Assembly: GCA_002104985.1 (NCBI GenBank)
Contig: MCGO01000059.1
Coordinates: forward strand, 186,001-250,000
Source: Rhizoclosmatium globosum
Lineage: Eukaryota > Chytridiomycota > Chytridiomycetes > Chytridiales > Chytriomycetaceae
Length of the DNA: 64,000 nt
Direction of reading: 5' to 3'
Shown here: positions 12,701 to 23,221 of the stretch, piece after piece
How positions within the stretch are numbered: position 1 is the first letter of the stretch
How the letters are laid out: each line of letters opens with the position of its first letter
Program-made: the position numbers and the translations under genes
The notes under the pieces: generated by a model
Databases searched by the model: none
What the model saw: only the letters and a program-made list of their open reading frames with translations
Told to the model about the DNA's origin: nothing

Positions 12701-12907
12701 TTTGTACGTGAACATATTGAAAACAGCAATGTTTCTCTGGTTTACTGCCCCACTGAGTTGATGGTTGCTGATGTACTTACTAAGGCTCTGCCTGCTCCCC
12801 AACACTACAGGTTATGTGGTATGATGGGAATGTGTAAGTTATCTGATGTTGACCCTGATTATAAGTTTAAAGCACTTAGAGTCAGATACACAAGGTTTAG
12901 TGATTAA
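6771..12907 (+). CDS. Copia Gag-Pol polyprotein, six exons
   Basis: Exons 6771-7340, 7430-7843, 7902-9784, 9841-10307, 10372-10455, 10512-12907 total 5,814 nt, a multiple of three (1,937 aa). Introns are 89, 58, 56, 64 and 56 nt, all GT-AG, most with a CTAAT/CTAAC or TAAC branch word. Four of the five contain or create a stop if retained. Gag has a C-x2-H-x7-H-x4-C possible zinc motif. Protease has DSGAS (about 8689). A GAG-pre-integrase HHCC finger is near 9107-9230. The integrase core keeps D (YED), D (GGDRGE) and E (LVER); its C-terminal domain is continuous only after removing 9785-9840. Reverse transcriptase has FYVDDI near 11805, and RNase H has STESEL and DNQST. No inactivating stop remains, so the element may be active. 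Confidence 0.9.
8361..8500 (+). promoter_or_regulatory. Optional intron that could end Gag
   Basis: A strong donor (AAG|GTGAGT) at 8361 lies inside the open Gag-Pol frame. Splicing to the acceptor CATTGCCCAG (ends 8500) joins a frame of 18 codons, lysine-rich, ending at TAG 8555-8557. A nearby alternative acceptor is AACAAG at 8518. The intron is 140 nt, so splicing shifts the frame. Unspliced RNA continues through protease and the rest of Pol. Splicing would thus make Gag alone, much as Drosophila copia makes Gag from a spliced RNA. Inference only; the retained sequence is also coding-like (acidic, Ser-rich). Confidence 0.4.
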
Positions 12908-13136
12908 ATAAACATTTATGAAGTTCAATTCTTCAAGCTCGCACTCTATTCTGGTGAATTAAATGTTTAGCCTTATGCTTGTAAAAAGCTTCTGTGTCTC
13001 CAGTATAGTCTCGTCACAGGGGGGACGCGTGTCACGCGCGTGCCGGCACCTCTGGGCTTATTATACGCACTCAATCTAGTCCGACACTCTTATCACTTCA
13101 CACGTGACTGCAACCTACCCTGTCGTCACAGGGGGG
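12908..13136 (+). other. 3' untranslated part of the element with duplicated polypurine tract
   Basis: Between the Pol stop and the right LTR. The 14-mer TCGTCACAGGGGGG occurs exactly twice, at 13011-13024 and 13123-13136. The second copy abuts the right LTR and is the expected plus-strand primer (polypurine tract). The first lies 112 bp upstream. The spacer is GC-rich with CACGCGCGTG palindromic words. Confidence 0.75.
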
Positions 13137-13435
13137 TGTTACGACGGAGAAGTCTTCTCCGAGTGATCTGTCGACAGGTTAGTCCGCACCCACTCCCTCA
13201 CCATTCCACTACAGAACCGACTAACTTACCCAAGCAGGAGGTACGTAGTTGGAAGTGTGATAAGCGACATCAAGGTGAGCGTGTCGGGGTTGCGTGGAGA
13301 TTCCGGACCGGGACTGAACGGAACTACGCTTCCGACCACTCCCGTCCGTCCGTGGATTGCACACGTGATCCCGGTTCTTCGCTTTTTCACAACAAACACT
13401 TCCAGTGCCTGCCACACAAGTCGCCCGTCCTAACA
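13137..13435 (+). repeat. Right LTR (299 bp)
   Basis: Same sequence as 6458-6756 by direct comparison. It ends TAACA and is followed by the target duplicate GTGCA. It should supply the polyadenylation signal of the element. Confidence 0.97.
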
Positions 13436-13440
13436 GTGCA
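13436..13440. repeat. Target-site duplication, right copy
   Basis: GTGCA, the partner of 6453-6457. Confidence 0.93.
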
Positions 13441-13490
13441 TAGTTGTTCTCGTTCTTTGGTAGACTTGCCTCCGTCAAACACATCTTTGA

Positions 13491-14204
13491 TTGGAATCAA
13501 GGGGGTTGAAGCTGTTGTCTTTAGTGGAAAGAGGTGTTCAAATTAAAGCTGCCGTGTCAGTCAATATTATCTGGATTGATGCACAAAATCAGAAGGAAAT
13601 GTTGAAGTATTATATTACTTGTAACAAATCAGGAGTACAGTCAAAAGTTACTCGAAGTACGTTCGCCATTCACCCAACCTTGAGTGAGGTTCAATTCGAC
13701 ATCCCAGTCGACCTCGAGTCAGGGTTCCAGTCGTATGCCAGACTCGAACCCTTAACTCGCATTACGAGGCTTCAGCATGATGTCACCAAAACTACGAAAG
13801 CTGTCTTGGTTGCTCAACCCACAGCTACTCAAATTGTCAAAGATGCGACTCAATTGAATTCCGAGGCTGCAGATAAAAATCAAGATGCCACAGCTACGGA
13901 AGTTGAGGAAGCTGAAGATGAAGAAGATGAAGAAGATGCTGATGGTGGTGACGATGATGACGAAAATGATGGAGATAATGACGCTGATGAAGATGATACT
14001 GAGGAAGACAGCGAAGATAACGCAGAGGGAGAAGAAGACAATACAAATGAAGAAGCAGATGAATATTTGCCCACAGCGGGGGCGACTGCAGAATCATTGG
14101 GTGCGGCAAGAAACGTGATTCCGAACGACATCAAATCTACCTCCGGTTCGGTTATTTTGAGTGTTGGAATTCTATCTTTTACCATCATTTTTATGTCCCT
14201 TTAG
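13491..14204 (+). CDS. Acidic orphan protein with hydrophobic C-terminus, 5' end unresolved
   Basis: Open frame of 237 codons without an early in-frame ATG; the first methionine is near 13599. An acceptor CTTTAG ends at 13524, so this may be a 3' exon. The first part is ordinary globular-looking sequence. It is followed by a D/E-rich stretch of about 60 residues (13900-14070) and a C-terminal hydrophobic tail, preceded by small residues, resembling a GPI-attachment signal or tail anchor. I do not recognise the family. The copia element lies directly upstream, 50 bp from the frame, so the gene may have lost its 5' part or may carry the element in an intron. Confidence 0.5.
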   Translation: MESRGLKLLSLVERGVQIKAAVSVNIIWIDAQNQKEMLKYYITCNKSGVQSKVTRSTFAIHPTLSEVQFDIPVDLESGFQSYARLEPLTRITRLQHDVTKTTKAVLVAQPTATQIVKDATQLNSEAADKNQDATATEVEEAEDEEDEEDADGGDDDDENDGDNDADEDDTEEDSEDNAEGEEDNTNEEADEYLPTAGATAESLGAARNVIPNDIKSTSGSVILSVGILSFTIIFMSL

Positions 14205-14436
14205 TCATGATATAAACAGTAAATTGATTTATATTTATTCTCTTCCATAAATTCGATTTCTATTCAATCGGTGTTGCAGAATATGTGTGTCGGAGATGGC
14301 GGAGATGCTCGGGAAACAACAACGAAACCATTCGAAATTCAAGGTGGAGATTGGAAAGGAAAGCAATTCCGGAAAATTTTATCTCGTTACGCAAGGTCTT
14401 GCTACCCCCTCACAATTACTAATTAAAGAGAGCACA

Positions 14437-15491
14437 TCAAAGGAAGCGATGAAGAGGACGAAGTGTAGGTCGACCGGAGAACCAGTCGTCATTAAAATCA
14501 CTCCATTTCCGTTTACCCAATCCCCCACAAGGACAAGCGTTATTAAGGGTATTATGGTGGCTGTGTTGTTGATATGAGGGTCGTGCTGAGAGAGCTAAAG
14601 ATTGTTGAATTGGAGGCAGTGGTGATGGCTGCTGATGATGGTGAGAAGGAGCATTTGAGGTCTGAGAGAGCTGTTGCTCAAGCCTTTGTCTGAACCGCGG
14701 AGAATACTTTATGAGGTTAGGGAATTGCGATGGAGTCTTGAGCGGTTCAACTTGAATATCCAAGCGATCATGCCGCTTGAGGTTGACAGGGGTATCGTCT
14801 GATTCCTCGTCGTCGCCATACAAATGGGCAATGTCCTTTGGATAAAAGTAGGATATGACTCTGTAGTTCTGGCCGTTGCTTCCTTGGACCGAGATAGTAC
14901 GTTTCGCAAAGCCGTGTGGGACAAGGCGGGTGTTTGGGCGTGGAACGGGGGTATTGAAGCGGGTGGATTCTTCTACGATTGCGGTACTTGGCGGCTTCTT
15001 TGTGCTTTCAACTTCGCGGTAAAGAAGGAATTGGCCGTTGACTCGTGATGGTGACCAGCGGCATCCATCCCGCCAACGCATCATTTGTGTGTGCGACGTG
15101 CTCTCTGCAGCACAGTTCAGTTAGTATTTAAGTAGTATTAACTGCCAGCCAAGTGCTTACCGGCAAAGACAATGATTGTTCCGCTCTGCAGCCTCATTGC
15201 GGACAGATCTACCGGAATGACATTGAGCGGGAACAGATAGCCGGCAACGCAAGCTTCAACAAGGATCTGGGCATCGTGCTTGTTCTTGCAGAACCTGGTA
15301 GGAAACCAAGTATGGCGAGATAGTGAGTGAGTGTTCGTTGAATGAAGGGAGATTGAGGCTAACCCTCTAAATGTTTCAAAGTATTTTGGTGGAGCCTCGG
15401 CAGTTTGAGGAGTCGTCTTTGGCGGTCGTTCGTATCTGTCCAGCTGACTAGTTGCGTGGTGACTGCTCACAAGTGCCATTTGCGTTTGCAT
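14437..15491 (-). CDS. Gti1/Pac2 family transcription factor (WOPR domain)
   Basis: Three minus-strand exons (15491-15364, 15294-15161, 15104-14437) give 309 aa. The WOPR DNA-binding domain is split over them. Exons 1-2 supply the N-terminal block (ETFRGF, then DAQILVEAC) and GTIIVF. Exon 3 supplies the hallmark MRWRDGCRWSPSR and FLLYRE, followed by a YFYP segment. The two introns remove frame changes inside the domain, which supports them. The C-terminal half is Gln/Pro/His-rich and probably disordered. WOPR proteins (Wor1, Ryp1, Gti1, Pac2) are fungus-specific regulators of morphological switching and nutrient responses. Its targets here are unknown. Confidence 0.88.
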
Positions 15492-15887
15492 TTTTGAGTT
15501 GTTTTCTCAATCGCAAATCCAGTGGTTCCGTTCCGCTCCAATTTTTGGATGGTGATGTCATGAGGGCCTTTGCCATCACCACCTCCACCATATCACAACA
15601 AAGTCAAGATTGTGACCTTGTGGTAGACTCTGTTTAAGTGCCATGATTTCCCGCATCTTTAACTGTAGGAATCAGTGGTCCTTGAGAGGGATCTCACTCT
15701 AAAAATTGTATCACTCATCATTGAGAAAGAGATAAGGAACAAATGTACTTCTGAAAATCCACTGATATTAATAGATAGATAAAAGAAAGTGCAATTATAT
15801 TCTCACTTTTGGAAACAAATGAAGAGGAAGACAGAATGTGGGGAAGCAAAAAAAAAAATGGATTATCGGTAAGACGTTCTTTTAAAT
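15492..15887. other. Spacer between the WOPR gene and the ABCA gene
   Basis: 396 bases. It should hold the WOPR promoter and the ABCA 3' UTR, both on the minus strand. An A-run (15849-15858) lies about 40 bp beyond the ABCA stop. No open frame worth calling. Confidence 0.5.
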
Positions 15888-18800
15888 CTAATCAGCATTT
15901 GCATCATCATCACTAATGATACGCAAGAATACTTCCTCAAGAGTCGTTTGACTGATACCCCACTGCAAGATACCATGCTTCTCCTTCTCCTTCTCAATCT
16001 TCTCAAACAAGATTGGAATAGCATTCGAAGCAGCTGGGAATTCGTACGCAGTGTTGGTTGAGAAGGCATCAATCTTTTTGAATCCAGTTGGCAAGATACT
16101 CTCCACAAACGTGCACGCACGAGCGGTATCCTCAGCCTGAGAGTAGAAGTTGAGCTTGAATCCGGTTCCATAGAGTTCCTTGAGTCGCAATGGGTTTGCA
16201 ATACAGCGAAGAGATCCCTTGGCCATGATTCCGATTCTTTGACAGAGCGCCTCGGCCTCTTCCATGGAGTGGGTTGTCAAAATGATGGTCTTGTTGTCAC
16301 GAGCATCTTGGATAATGTTCCAAATGAGACGACGGACTTCAGGGTCAAGACCGGTAGTAGGTTCGTCCAAGAACACGACAGATGGGTTTCCAACAAGTGC
16401 AATAGCGATAGAAAGACGTCTCTTTTCACCTCCGGAGAGTCTCTTGCTCAATCGGCTTCTCAAGGCTTCCAGGGAAACCTGCTTCAAAGAGGCCTCGACG
16501 GCTTCCTTCTCTCTGCCACCGGCAACACCCTTGAGACGGGCATAGAAGTACAAGTGCTCCTCAACAGTCAAATCTTCCCACAAGATGTCGAATTGAGGAC
16601 AGACACCAATTGAGTTGTAGACAAGACTGGTTTGAGTCTTGATGTCATATCCAGCAAGACGAGCAACACCGCCAGAGCTTTCGTAAAGACCGGTCAAGAT
16701 ACTGATCAAAGTGGTTTTACCTATTCATTTCCAAAAGTTTAGAGTTGTTCGATTGCATTCAAAAATTCAACATACCAGCTCCGTTGGGTCCCAACAATCC
16801 AAAGATAACACCAGCCTCTTCCGCAAAGGTAACATTTCGCACACCGACCTTAGGTCCAAGTCCCTTACGACTTGGGTAAACCTTCTTCATGTGGCTCATA
16901 ACAATCGGCGCAGTGTCACTGTACTTTCCAGCATCAACTCTAGCACGCTCTTCTCGAACATCATCGTCTTCACGTGGATCAAGCTCTCCAGTCGCCGCAA
17001 TCGCCTGCTGCTCCTCAGAGAGATTATCAACACCACCGTTCGCCTTCTTTCTCTGCGACGACTTGGCCTTCGCAAAGAGATCGGTGACAGGGAAGTGCCA
17101 TGGACGAACGATACCGAATTCAGAGGGAATGACTTGGTTCAAGTACAACGCGAGACCGCCGTATACAAAGATTTCACCAAACAGGAATACACAGATGCTT
17201 CTGAACTCGGTTCCGCTTGAGAACTGTTCGGTTCCGAAGGGGAGGGCGCCTGGTGTGAATGCGGCGGTGTTCATGAGGGAGAGGCCGCGGTAGAAGGCGA
17301 AGGGGGGCCAGATGTTCAGGAGAGGTGCTTGTGTCGAGTTTTTGAAGAGGTTTGTGAGGACGAGGGAAATAACGACTCCGACGAGGACAATGAGGAAAGT
17401 GAGGACGAGAGCGATACGCGACTTGGAGAAGAGGGTCGCAATGACAAAGGCGAGGACGATTTGGACGTTACCCCAGAGGAAGAAGAGGACAATCAAGACG
17501 GCTGGGCTTGTCTTGGTGAACAATTCCAATTTGGCGCCTTTTCCAACGACCATAAAGACGAGAGTGGAGATAAAGAAGAGGAGGAAGAAGGTGACGTAGT
17601 GGGAGACGTAGTAAGCCCAAGCCTTGACTCCGTTCATCTTCATCATAATGTAACTGTTGCATATCACACACATTAGTGGCCTGAATCTTTCCAACGCAAA
17701 GCAAAGAAACTCACATTCGATCCTCCTTCTCCTTCACCAGCATAATAACGAAAATCGGGAGCAAGAACGATACACCAAATGGATACAAAATACGTCCAAT
17801 CAATCCACCAAAGGGGTAGGAAAACCCAGTGTTCTGGATGTTAGGGAACGCACGGATACCCTGTGTAACAGTCGCTCTCGCGATCGTCTCGTTTCCAGCT
17901 CCAGTCGCTCTCAACAATGACTGTCCCAACTGAGCAACAGTCTCCAAAAGACGGAATCCTTGGGATGGGAAAGTGGATGACGATGCAACACGCTTATCGG
18001 TTCCGTAGTGGAGCACAAGCTTCGCGGCCTTGGCATCAGCGTCGAATGCATCCAAAAAGATTCCTCCGTATGGCATTTGGGCTGTGATTGCGTCTGCAGA
18101 GAGTTGGAACGCTTGCAATGCGGCGATCGTCTGTTTATCTTTGTTGAGGAGGAGAACGGACTTGTTGAGTCCTGCAAGGCCAGTAATGATATTGTTAAGA
18201 TTGTTAGAGAGGATGTTGTCAATGTCGTCTGTAGTTGAGATTGACTTGTTGGCAGAGAAGTAAGGGACAAGGAGGAAGTTGGAGAGATCGTACGGGGAAT
18301 TTGTGTTGTTGGTAACAGTGAAGTTGATGAACAAGCGCTGGGCGATGGAACCAAGAATTCCCGAAGAAGATTGGTAGTGTGGGGCAAGGAAGGAGGAAGC
18401 GTTGGCAGTGAGTGCCAAGCCTTGGTTCAAGGAAAGTGGACCAGCGTTTGGAAGGGCTCCCAACGCATTTTCGAGGCCTGGACGAGCTCCGACAACGGCC
18501 CATGAGGCTTGCTGGAAACGAGTAAAGTACTGGAACGATTCAAAGTCAAAGTTTTGAGGATCCGTTGCGAGTTTGGTGAGTTGGGCAATCCATCCTCCTT
18601 GTGGTGGTGGAACGAAGGTTGAGTCCACTTTGGCGGCGCCAGTGAGGTTTCCGTATTTTTCGTAGATTGGAGAGTTGGATGGGTATTCATCACCAAACCA
18701 GTAGACACCTGTGTTTCATAAATAGGTTTAGCTCACAGCCACACTCAATGCCGGAAGGAAGAAATATCCATGATCCATTATCCCGATTCCTCAATAAAAT

Positions 18801-19427
18801 AGGCTGTAATATTCCAGCATCCACACCGAATCACTGGCAGCAGGTATACTCTGAAACAGACAAACACTCACAAGGTTTGTTGGCATTCAACAGCACAGCA
18901 CCGGGAGGACCGTCAATGTCATTCAAGTTGACAAAGGACATGTAGTTGACCGACTTCCCATTTGGAGTGTTAGCGCCGTAGATGCGGGGATCGGAGTAGT
19001 TGAATACAGGCCATCCAGTTGCCGTGAGCGATGCATTGTTTCCACAGTAGAGAATGTCTTCAGCAACAAACGACTTTGCAATCAGAGAATTGATGAGTGT
19101 TCCAAGACCGGCTGAGATGATGACCATCATGAGGGGACACAGGCTAGGCAGCGGCAGCATTAGATCGAGGTAGTGATCCGATTGAATGGGTACTTACCAG
19201 ATACAACAGATGTTGGTAAACATTTGACGTTGCTGGAAGGAGATTGTTTTGCGGGAGAGCGCCTTCAGCTGGTTAGGCTTGCGGGGCTCGTTGCCAGGAG
19301 AAGACATCTTTTGAATGGCAGTTGAATGAGGTTGTTGTTGTTGACGGTGAGGTTGGGGTTGAGGAGGCGGGGCAAGATCAGCAACAATGAAGTTATTGGC
19401 AGTGGATGATGGAGATGCAGATGTCAT
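15888..19427 (-). CDS. ABCA-type half transporter 1
   Basis: Minus-strand exons 19427-19198, 19143-18872, 18708-17715, 17653-16776 and 16720-15888 fit in phase (1,068 aa). A Gln/Pro-rich cytoplasmic N-terminus leads to a first membrane helix, a large extracytoplasmic loop with several N-glycosylation sites, five or six more helices, then one nucleotide-binding domain. Its motifs are GPNGAGKTT (Walker A, rebuilt across the last intron), LSGGEKRR (signature) and VVFLDEPTTGLDP (Walker B), plus the TTHSMEEAE switch. One TMD-NBD unit makes it a half transporter that must dimerise. ABCA proteins move lipids. A second methionine near 19304 could be the start. It is divergent from the related gene at 19772. 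Confidence 0.92.
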
Positions 19428-19771
19428 AGTGGTGGAAGTAGTGAGTAGTCAGTAGTGGCAGTAAAGGTAATGATAGGTAGTAATTGGTAGTGTTGATTGA
19501 GGCAGGTACTTTAGTATCACAGTTGATTGGTGGAGGCTGAAAGTGAAAGCAAGTGCTACAAGTACCTTTCGTGGGAATTTGATTCAAAATCAGCTCAAAA
19601 TTCAGTTGAAACCGAGTTCGATTTTACAATTTGAAAGGCGTGCACAAGTGATTTCGAAGCACTGATTGACAATCAAAGCCAATTTTGCTGAATTGAATTT
19701 CGTAATTCACAAGTCACCGTTTTCTTTCGCACTCAAGTTTCAACGTCAAAGATCCCTCACAACAACCGAAA
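19428..19771. promoter_or_regulatory. Shared divergent promoter of two ABCA genes
   Basis: 344 bases separate the two start codons. CCAAT boxes point each way: ATTGG at 19526-19530 (about 100 bp before the minus-strand ATG) and CCAAT at 19679-19683 (about 90 bp before the plus-strand ATG). No clear TATA box. Co-regulation of the two half transporters is inferred. Confidence 0.45.
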
Positions 19772-22700
19772 ATGGGCACCGACAATGACCAGATCGGCCT
19801 GGAGGAGCTCCAAACCACGCCAAAGCTGATGCCCAAACAGTCCTTTATCAAGGCTTTTGGGTCCCAGATGTGGATCATGCTCAAGCGGAATGCTGTGCTT
19901 CAGGTAATACAGCCTTAATTGGACATTGATGCTTGGGTACTAGGCCACCACTAACTAAGTTTCATATGAATAGTGGAGATACAAGGCTTCGACCCTGGCC
20001 CAGACTGTCATAGCTCCACTCATCTTCCACCTTGTCTTGTTTGTTCTGCAACAGGCTGACTACTCGAACCAGCGCCTGTCGAACCCTCACCCTCCCGTTG
20101 GAGCCTTGGACGGTGAGGCCCTCTCTTTTTGACAGCCCTCTTTCAAAGGACCACCTACCTACCTACCACTGTGAATGACTGACAAACTTGATCAAATATC
20201 ATCCACCCAACCCCCCTTCCCTTCCCCAATAATCATCATACTTACACTAACTACATATCAATACAGGCATCAAACCATGCACCTCGTACACTGGAAACTG
20301 CCTCCTCATGATGTACTACCCCGCAACCGCAGAGACTACTCAATACATGAAGAACTTTGCCACTGCAAACAACGCCCGTGCCGGAACTTCACTTTCTGTC
20401 GCCACAACCACTCTCTCTGATGCAAACTACTCTCCAGTCTCTGCGGATTCCTCCCTCATTTACCCTGTCACCTCCCAGGACTACATTTACAACTATGCCT
20501 TGAACCACCCTAATGTCACCCGATGGGCTGTCACCTTCGATACTGTTACGACTCCATACTTGAATGTTCGGTACCAGGTCTGGTACAATGCCTCGTTGAG
20601 TGCGAATGGAAGTGATATCTTTGGACGTGAGCTTGTTTCTGTTGTTCGTGGATTGGACGAAGCGATCAGTGAGTCTAATGTCTTTTTGAGGGGTTGATGT
20701 TGATGGAGGAGAATGGAGGGGGGGAAGAGAATACGATTCGACTTACTGACCACAACCCTCCACGAATAACCAGTTACCCACTTGAATGGAAACACAAAGA
20801 CTGCCAACCTGGATTACCAATTGAAGGACTGGCCCTTGATTCCCGCTGTTACTCTCTCCGACACGATTGTTCAGTCCCTCGGTTCATGCTTCTTCTTCTG
20901 CTCCGTCATGGTCATTTTCATTTCCGTCCTCAACCAAATTGTTGGAGAGAAGGAAGCCCATTTGCGTCATGGAATGGAAATGATGGGACTGTACCCATCC
21001 GTCTACTGGATTTCAAACTACTTGTCCGTGTCTGTTCTCGTGCTCGTCAACTCTCTCCTCACGGTCTTGTTTGGTCTTGCTTTCCAGTTTGAGGCATTCA
21101 AGAACGCAAACTTCTTGGCCATGTGGATTACATTCTTTTTGTTTGGAGAGTCAATGGTTATGCTTGCGTTCATGCTCACCTGTTTCGTGAGACAAGCCAG
21201 AGCGGCCGTGTTGCTCGGAATCTTTATTTTCGTTATTGGATTGTTGTTTGAGTCGTTCGTCTTCTCCAGTGGACAATTGGGATACATTTGGTGGGTTCCC
21301 ACATTGATTCCAAACTTTGTTCCAGGAAGTAAGTCTTCAATCAGTACGCTCTCTCTATTGACACCGAACTAAGTCTTTATTCTCTTTTAGTCCTTGCTCT
21401 CATCCCCTTCTTCAACTTTGGTCGCATGTTCCTCGACATTTCAACCTTCACTACCGGTCGTCTCGATCAACTCACATCCACATACATCCCAGGCCCAGGT
21501 TTCCCATGGTCAAACTTGTACAACCCTGTCCCACAGAACCTCCTTCCTAACTACCAAGCCGATGGATATCCACAGCTCCCCAACCCCGTTCAGGCGTGGA
21601 ACTATATGATCATGGATGTTGCTGTTTACGCTGTATTGACGTGGTACTTTGATGCCATTATTCCTGATGAGTATGGAACGGCTCAGCCATTCTATTTCCC
21701 ATTCTTGCCAAGCTACTGGGGTTATGAGAAGGTTCGAGGAGAGATGGATGTGAAGGATTGGGTGTTGAAGAATGGTGCTGTTGGAAAGGGCGATTTGCCA
21801 ATTGGAAAGGAGGAGGAGGATGTCGCGGTTGAGAGACAGAAGGCCTTGTCTGCTGGTGAGTAGCTTTCGTGGCTCATTTCGAACGCCTTTCTAATTTATT
21901 TACTTTGTAGATGATGACTCTGCAGTCAAGATTGTTCGTTTGAGAAAGACATACCAAAAGAGCCCCTTCTGGACTTCCTCTTTGGACAAACACGCCGTTA
22001 GAAACTCCTCATTCACTCTCGCTGAAGGAAAGTTGCTCGCTCTCTTGGGACAGGTCAGTTAACACTTAAAATCGAACCCTATTACGAACCCTCTTCCTCA
22101 TCATTTCTCTCCTTCAAAATACAAAACAGAATGGTGCCGGTAAATCAACCACCATGTCCATGCTCGCTGGTCTCACTCCACCAACTTCCGGAGACGCTTT
22201 GATCTGCGGTCTCTCTGTCCGCACCCAAATGTCCCAAATCCGTCGCATGCTCGGTGTCTGCCCCCAACACGACATTCTCTTTGAAGACCTCACAGCTCGT
22301 GAACACATTGAACTCTACGCCGGCCTCAAAGGCGTCCCCAAATCCGAGTGGGGCGTTCTCTTTGAAGAACGTCTCAAAGCCGTGAAGCTCTGGACCGTCA
22401 AGGACGTTCGCGCAGGAACTTACTCTGGAGGTATGAAGCGTCGTCTTTCGCTTGTGATTGCTACGATTGGAGATCCTCGTGTTATTTTCATGGATGAGCC
22501 GACTACGGGAATGGACCCTGTGAACCGAAGACACGTTTGGTCGTTTATTGAAAAGTTTAAGAAGGATCGTGTTATTATCTTGACGACACATTCTATGGAG
22601 GAGGCTGATGTTTTGGGTGATCGTATTGCTATTATGGCTCACGGACAGCTTTGTGCTATTGGTACGTATTGTCGTCTTCTGCAGAGCTGGTATTCTGACT

Positions 22701-23086
22701 CACCGTAAATTTGTAGGAAACTCCATCTCGCTCAAAAACAAGTTCGGTGCTGGATACAGAATTTCTGTAATCACATCCAACCCGGAAGCCATGAAAGCCA
22801 AGGTTGCCTCTTCTGTTCCAAACGCTAATCTCGAAGACGACTCTGCAGGTGCCCTCATTTATCAGTTCCCTATTTCATCGACACCTTCTATTCCAAGCTT
22901 TGTCAAGTGGTTGGAGGAGAACAAGGAAGGAATGGTCAAGAGTTGGGGTATCTCACAAACTACACTCGAGGAGGTGTTTTTGAAATTGTGAGTCCCATTT
23001 TCACTGTTTTATCCCATACTTATCTGTGTTAAATTAGGATCCGAGATGCCAACCCAGGAGGTTATGTTGCGACCAAGACGAGCTAG
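19772..23086 (+). CDS. ABCA-type half transporter 2
   Basis: Nine exons fit in phase: 19772-19903, 19974-20112, 20267-20668, 20774-21328, 21391-21855, 21911-22053, 22130-22661, 22717-22987, 23038-23086 (895 aa). Membrane part: one N-terminal helix, an extracytoplasmic loop, and a helix block (20840-21640). NBD: GQNGAGKST is formed across the intron at 22054-22129, signature YSGGMKRR, Walker B VIFMDEPTTGMDP, then TTHSMEEAD. The C-terminal KSWGISQTTLEEVF block is shared almost word for word with the divergent neighbour. The pair probably arose by inverted duplication and may form a heterodimer (inference). Confidence 0.92.
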
Positions 23087-23221
23087 AGCTGATTTCTTTT
23101 GTTTTGCTACCCCATCATTTTCTTTGCGTTCTTATCTCTAATGAGACAAAATAAAGTCCATTGCACGTAATCTTAGTCAAAGCAATTCTCGCGTGAGTAA
23201 GGAACAATCATCTTAGAAACA

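Larger units (their letters stand above)
6458..13435 (+). mobile_element. Ty1/copia LTR retrotransposon, full length, recent
   Basis: Complete 6,978-bp element. Identical 299-bp LTRs (TGTTA...TAACA) flank a single Gag-Pol frame, and a perfect 5-bp target duplication GTGCA lies outside (6453-6457 and 13436-13440). Domain order Gag, protease, integrase, reverse transcriptase, RNase H is that of Ty1/copia (Pseudoviridae). Identical LTRs mean recent insertion. No primer-binding site matching an initiator-Met tRNA 3' end is visible after the left LTR, so priming may use another tRNA or an internal tRNA segment. The coding region is interrupted by spliceosome-type introns, which is very unusual for a reverse-transcribed element. 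Confidence 0.96.

Noticed and set aside
13880..14188. Ser-rich and His-rich frames opposite the acidic ORF
   Set aside because: Complement of GAA/GAT-rich DNA; no start context or splice sites.
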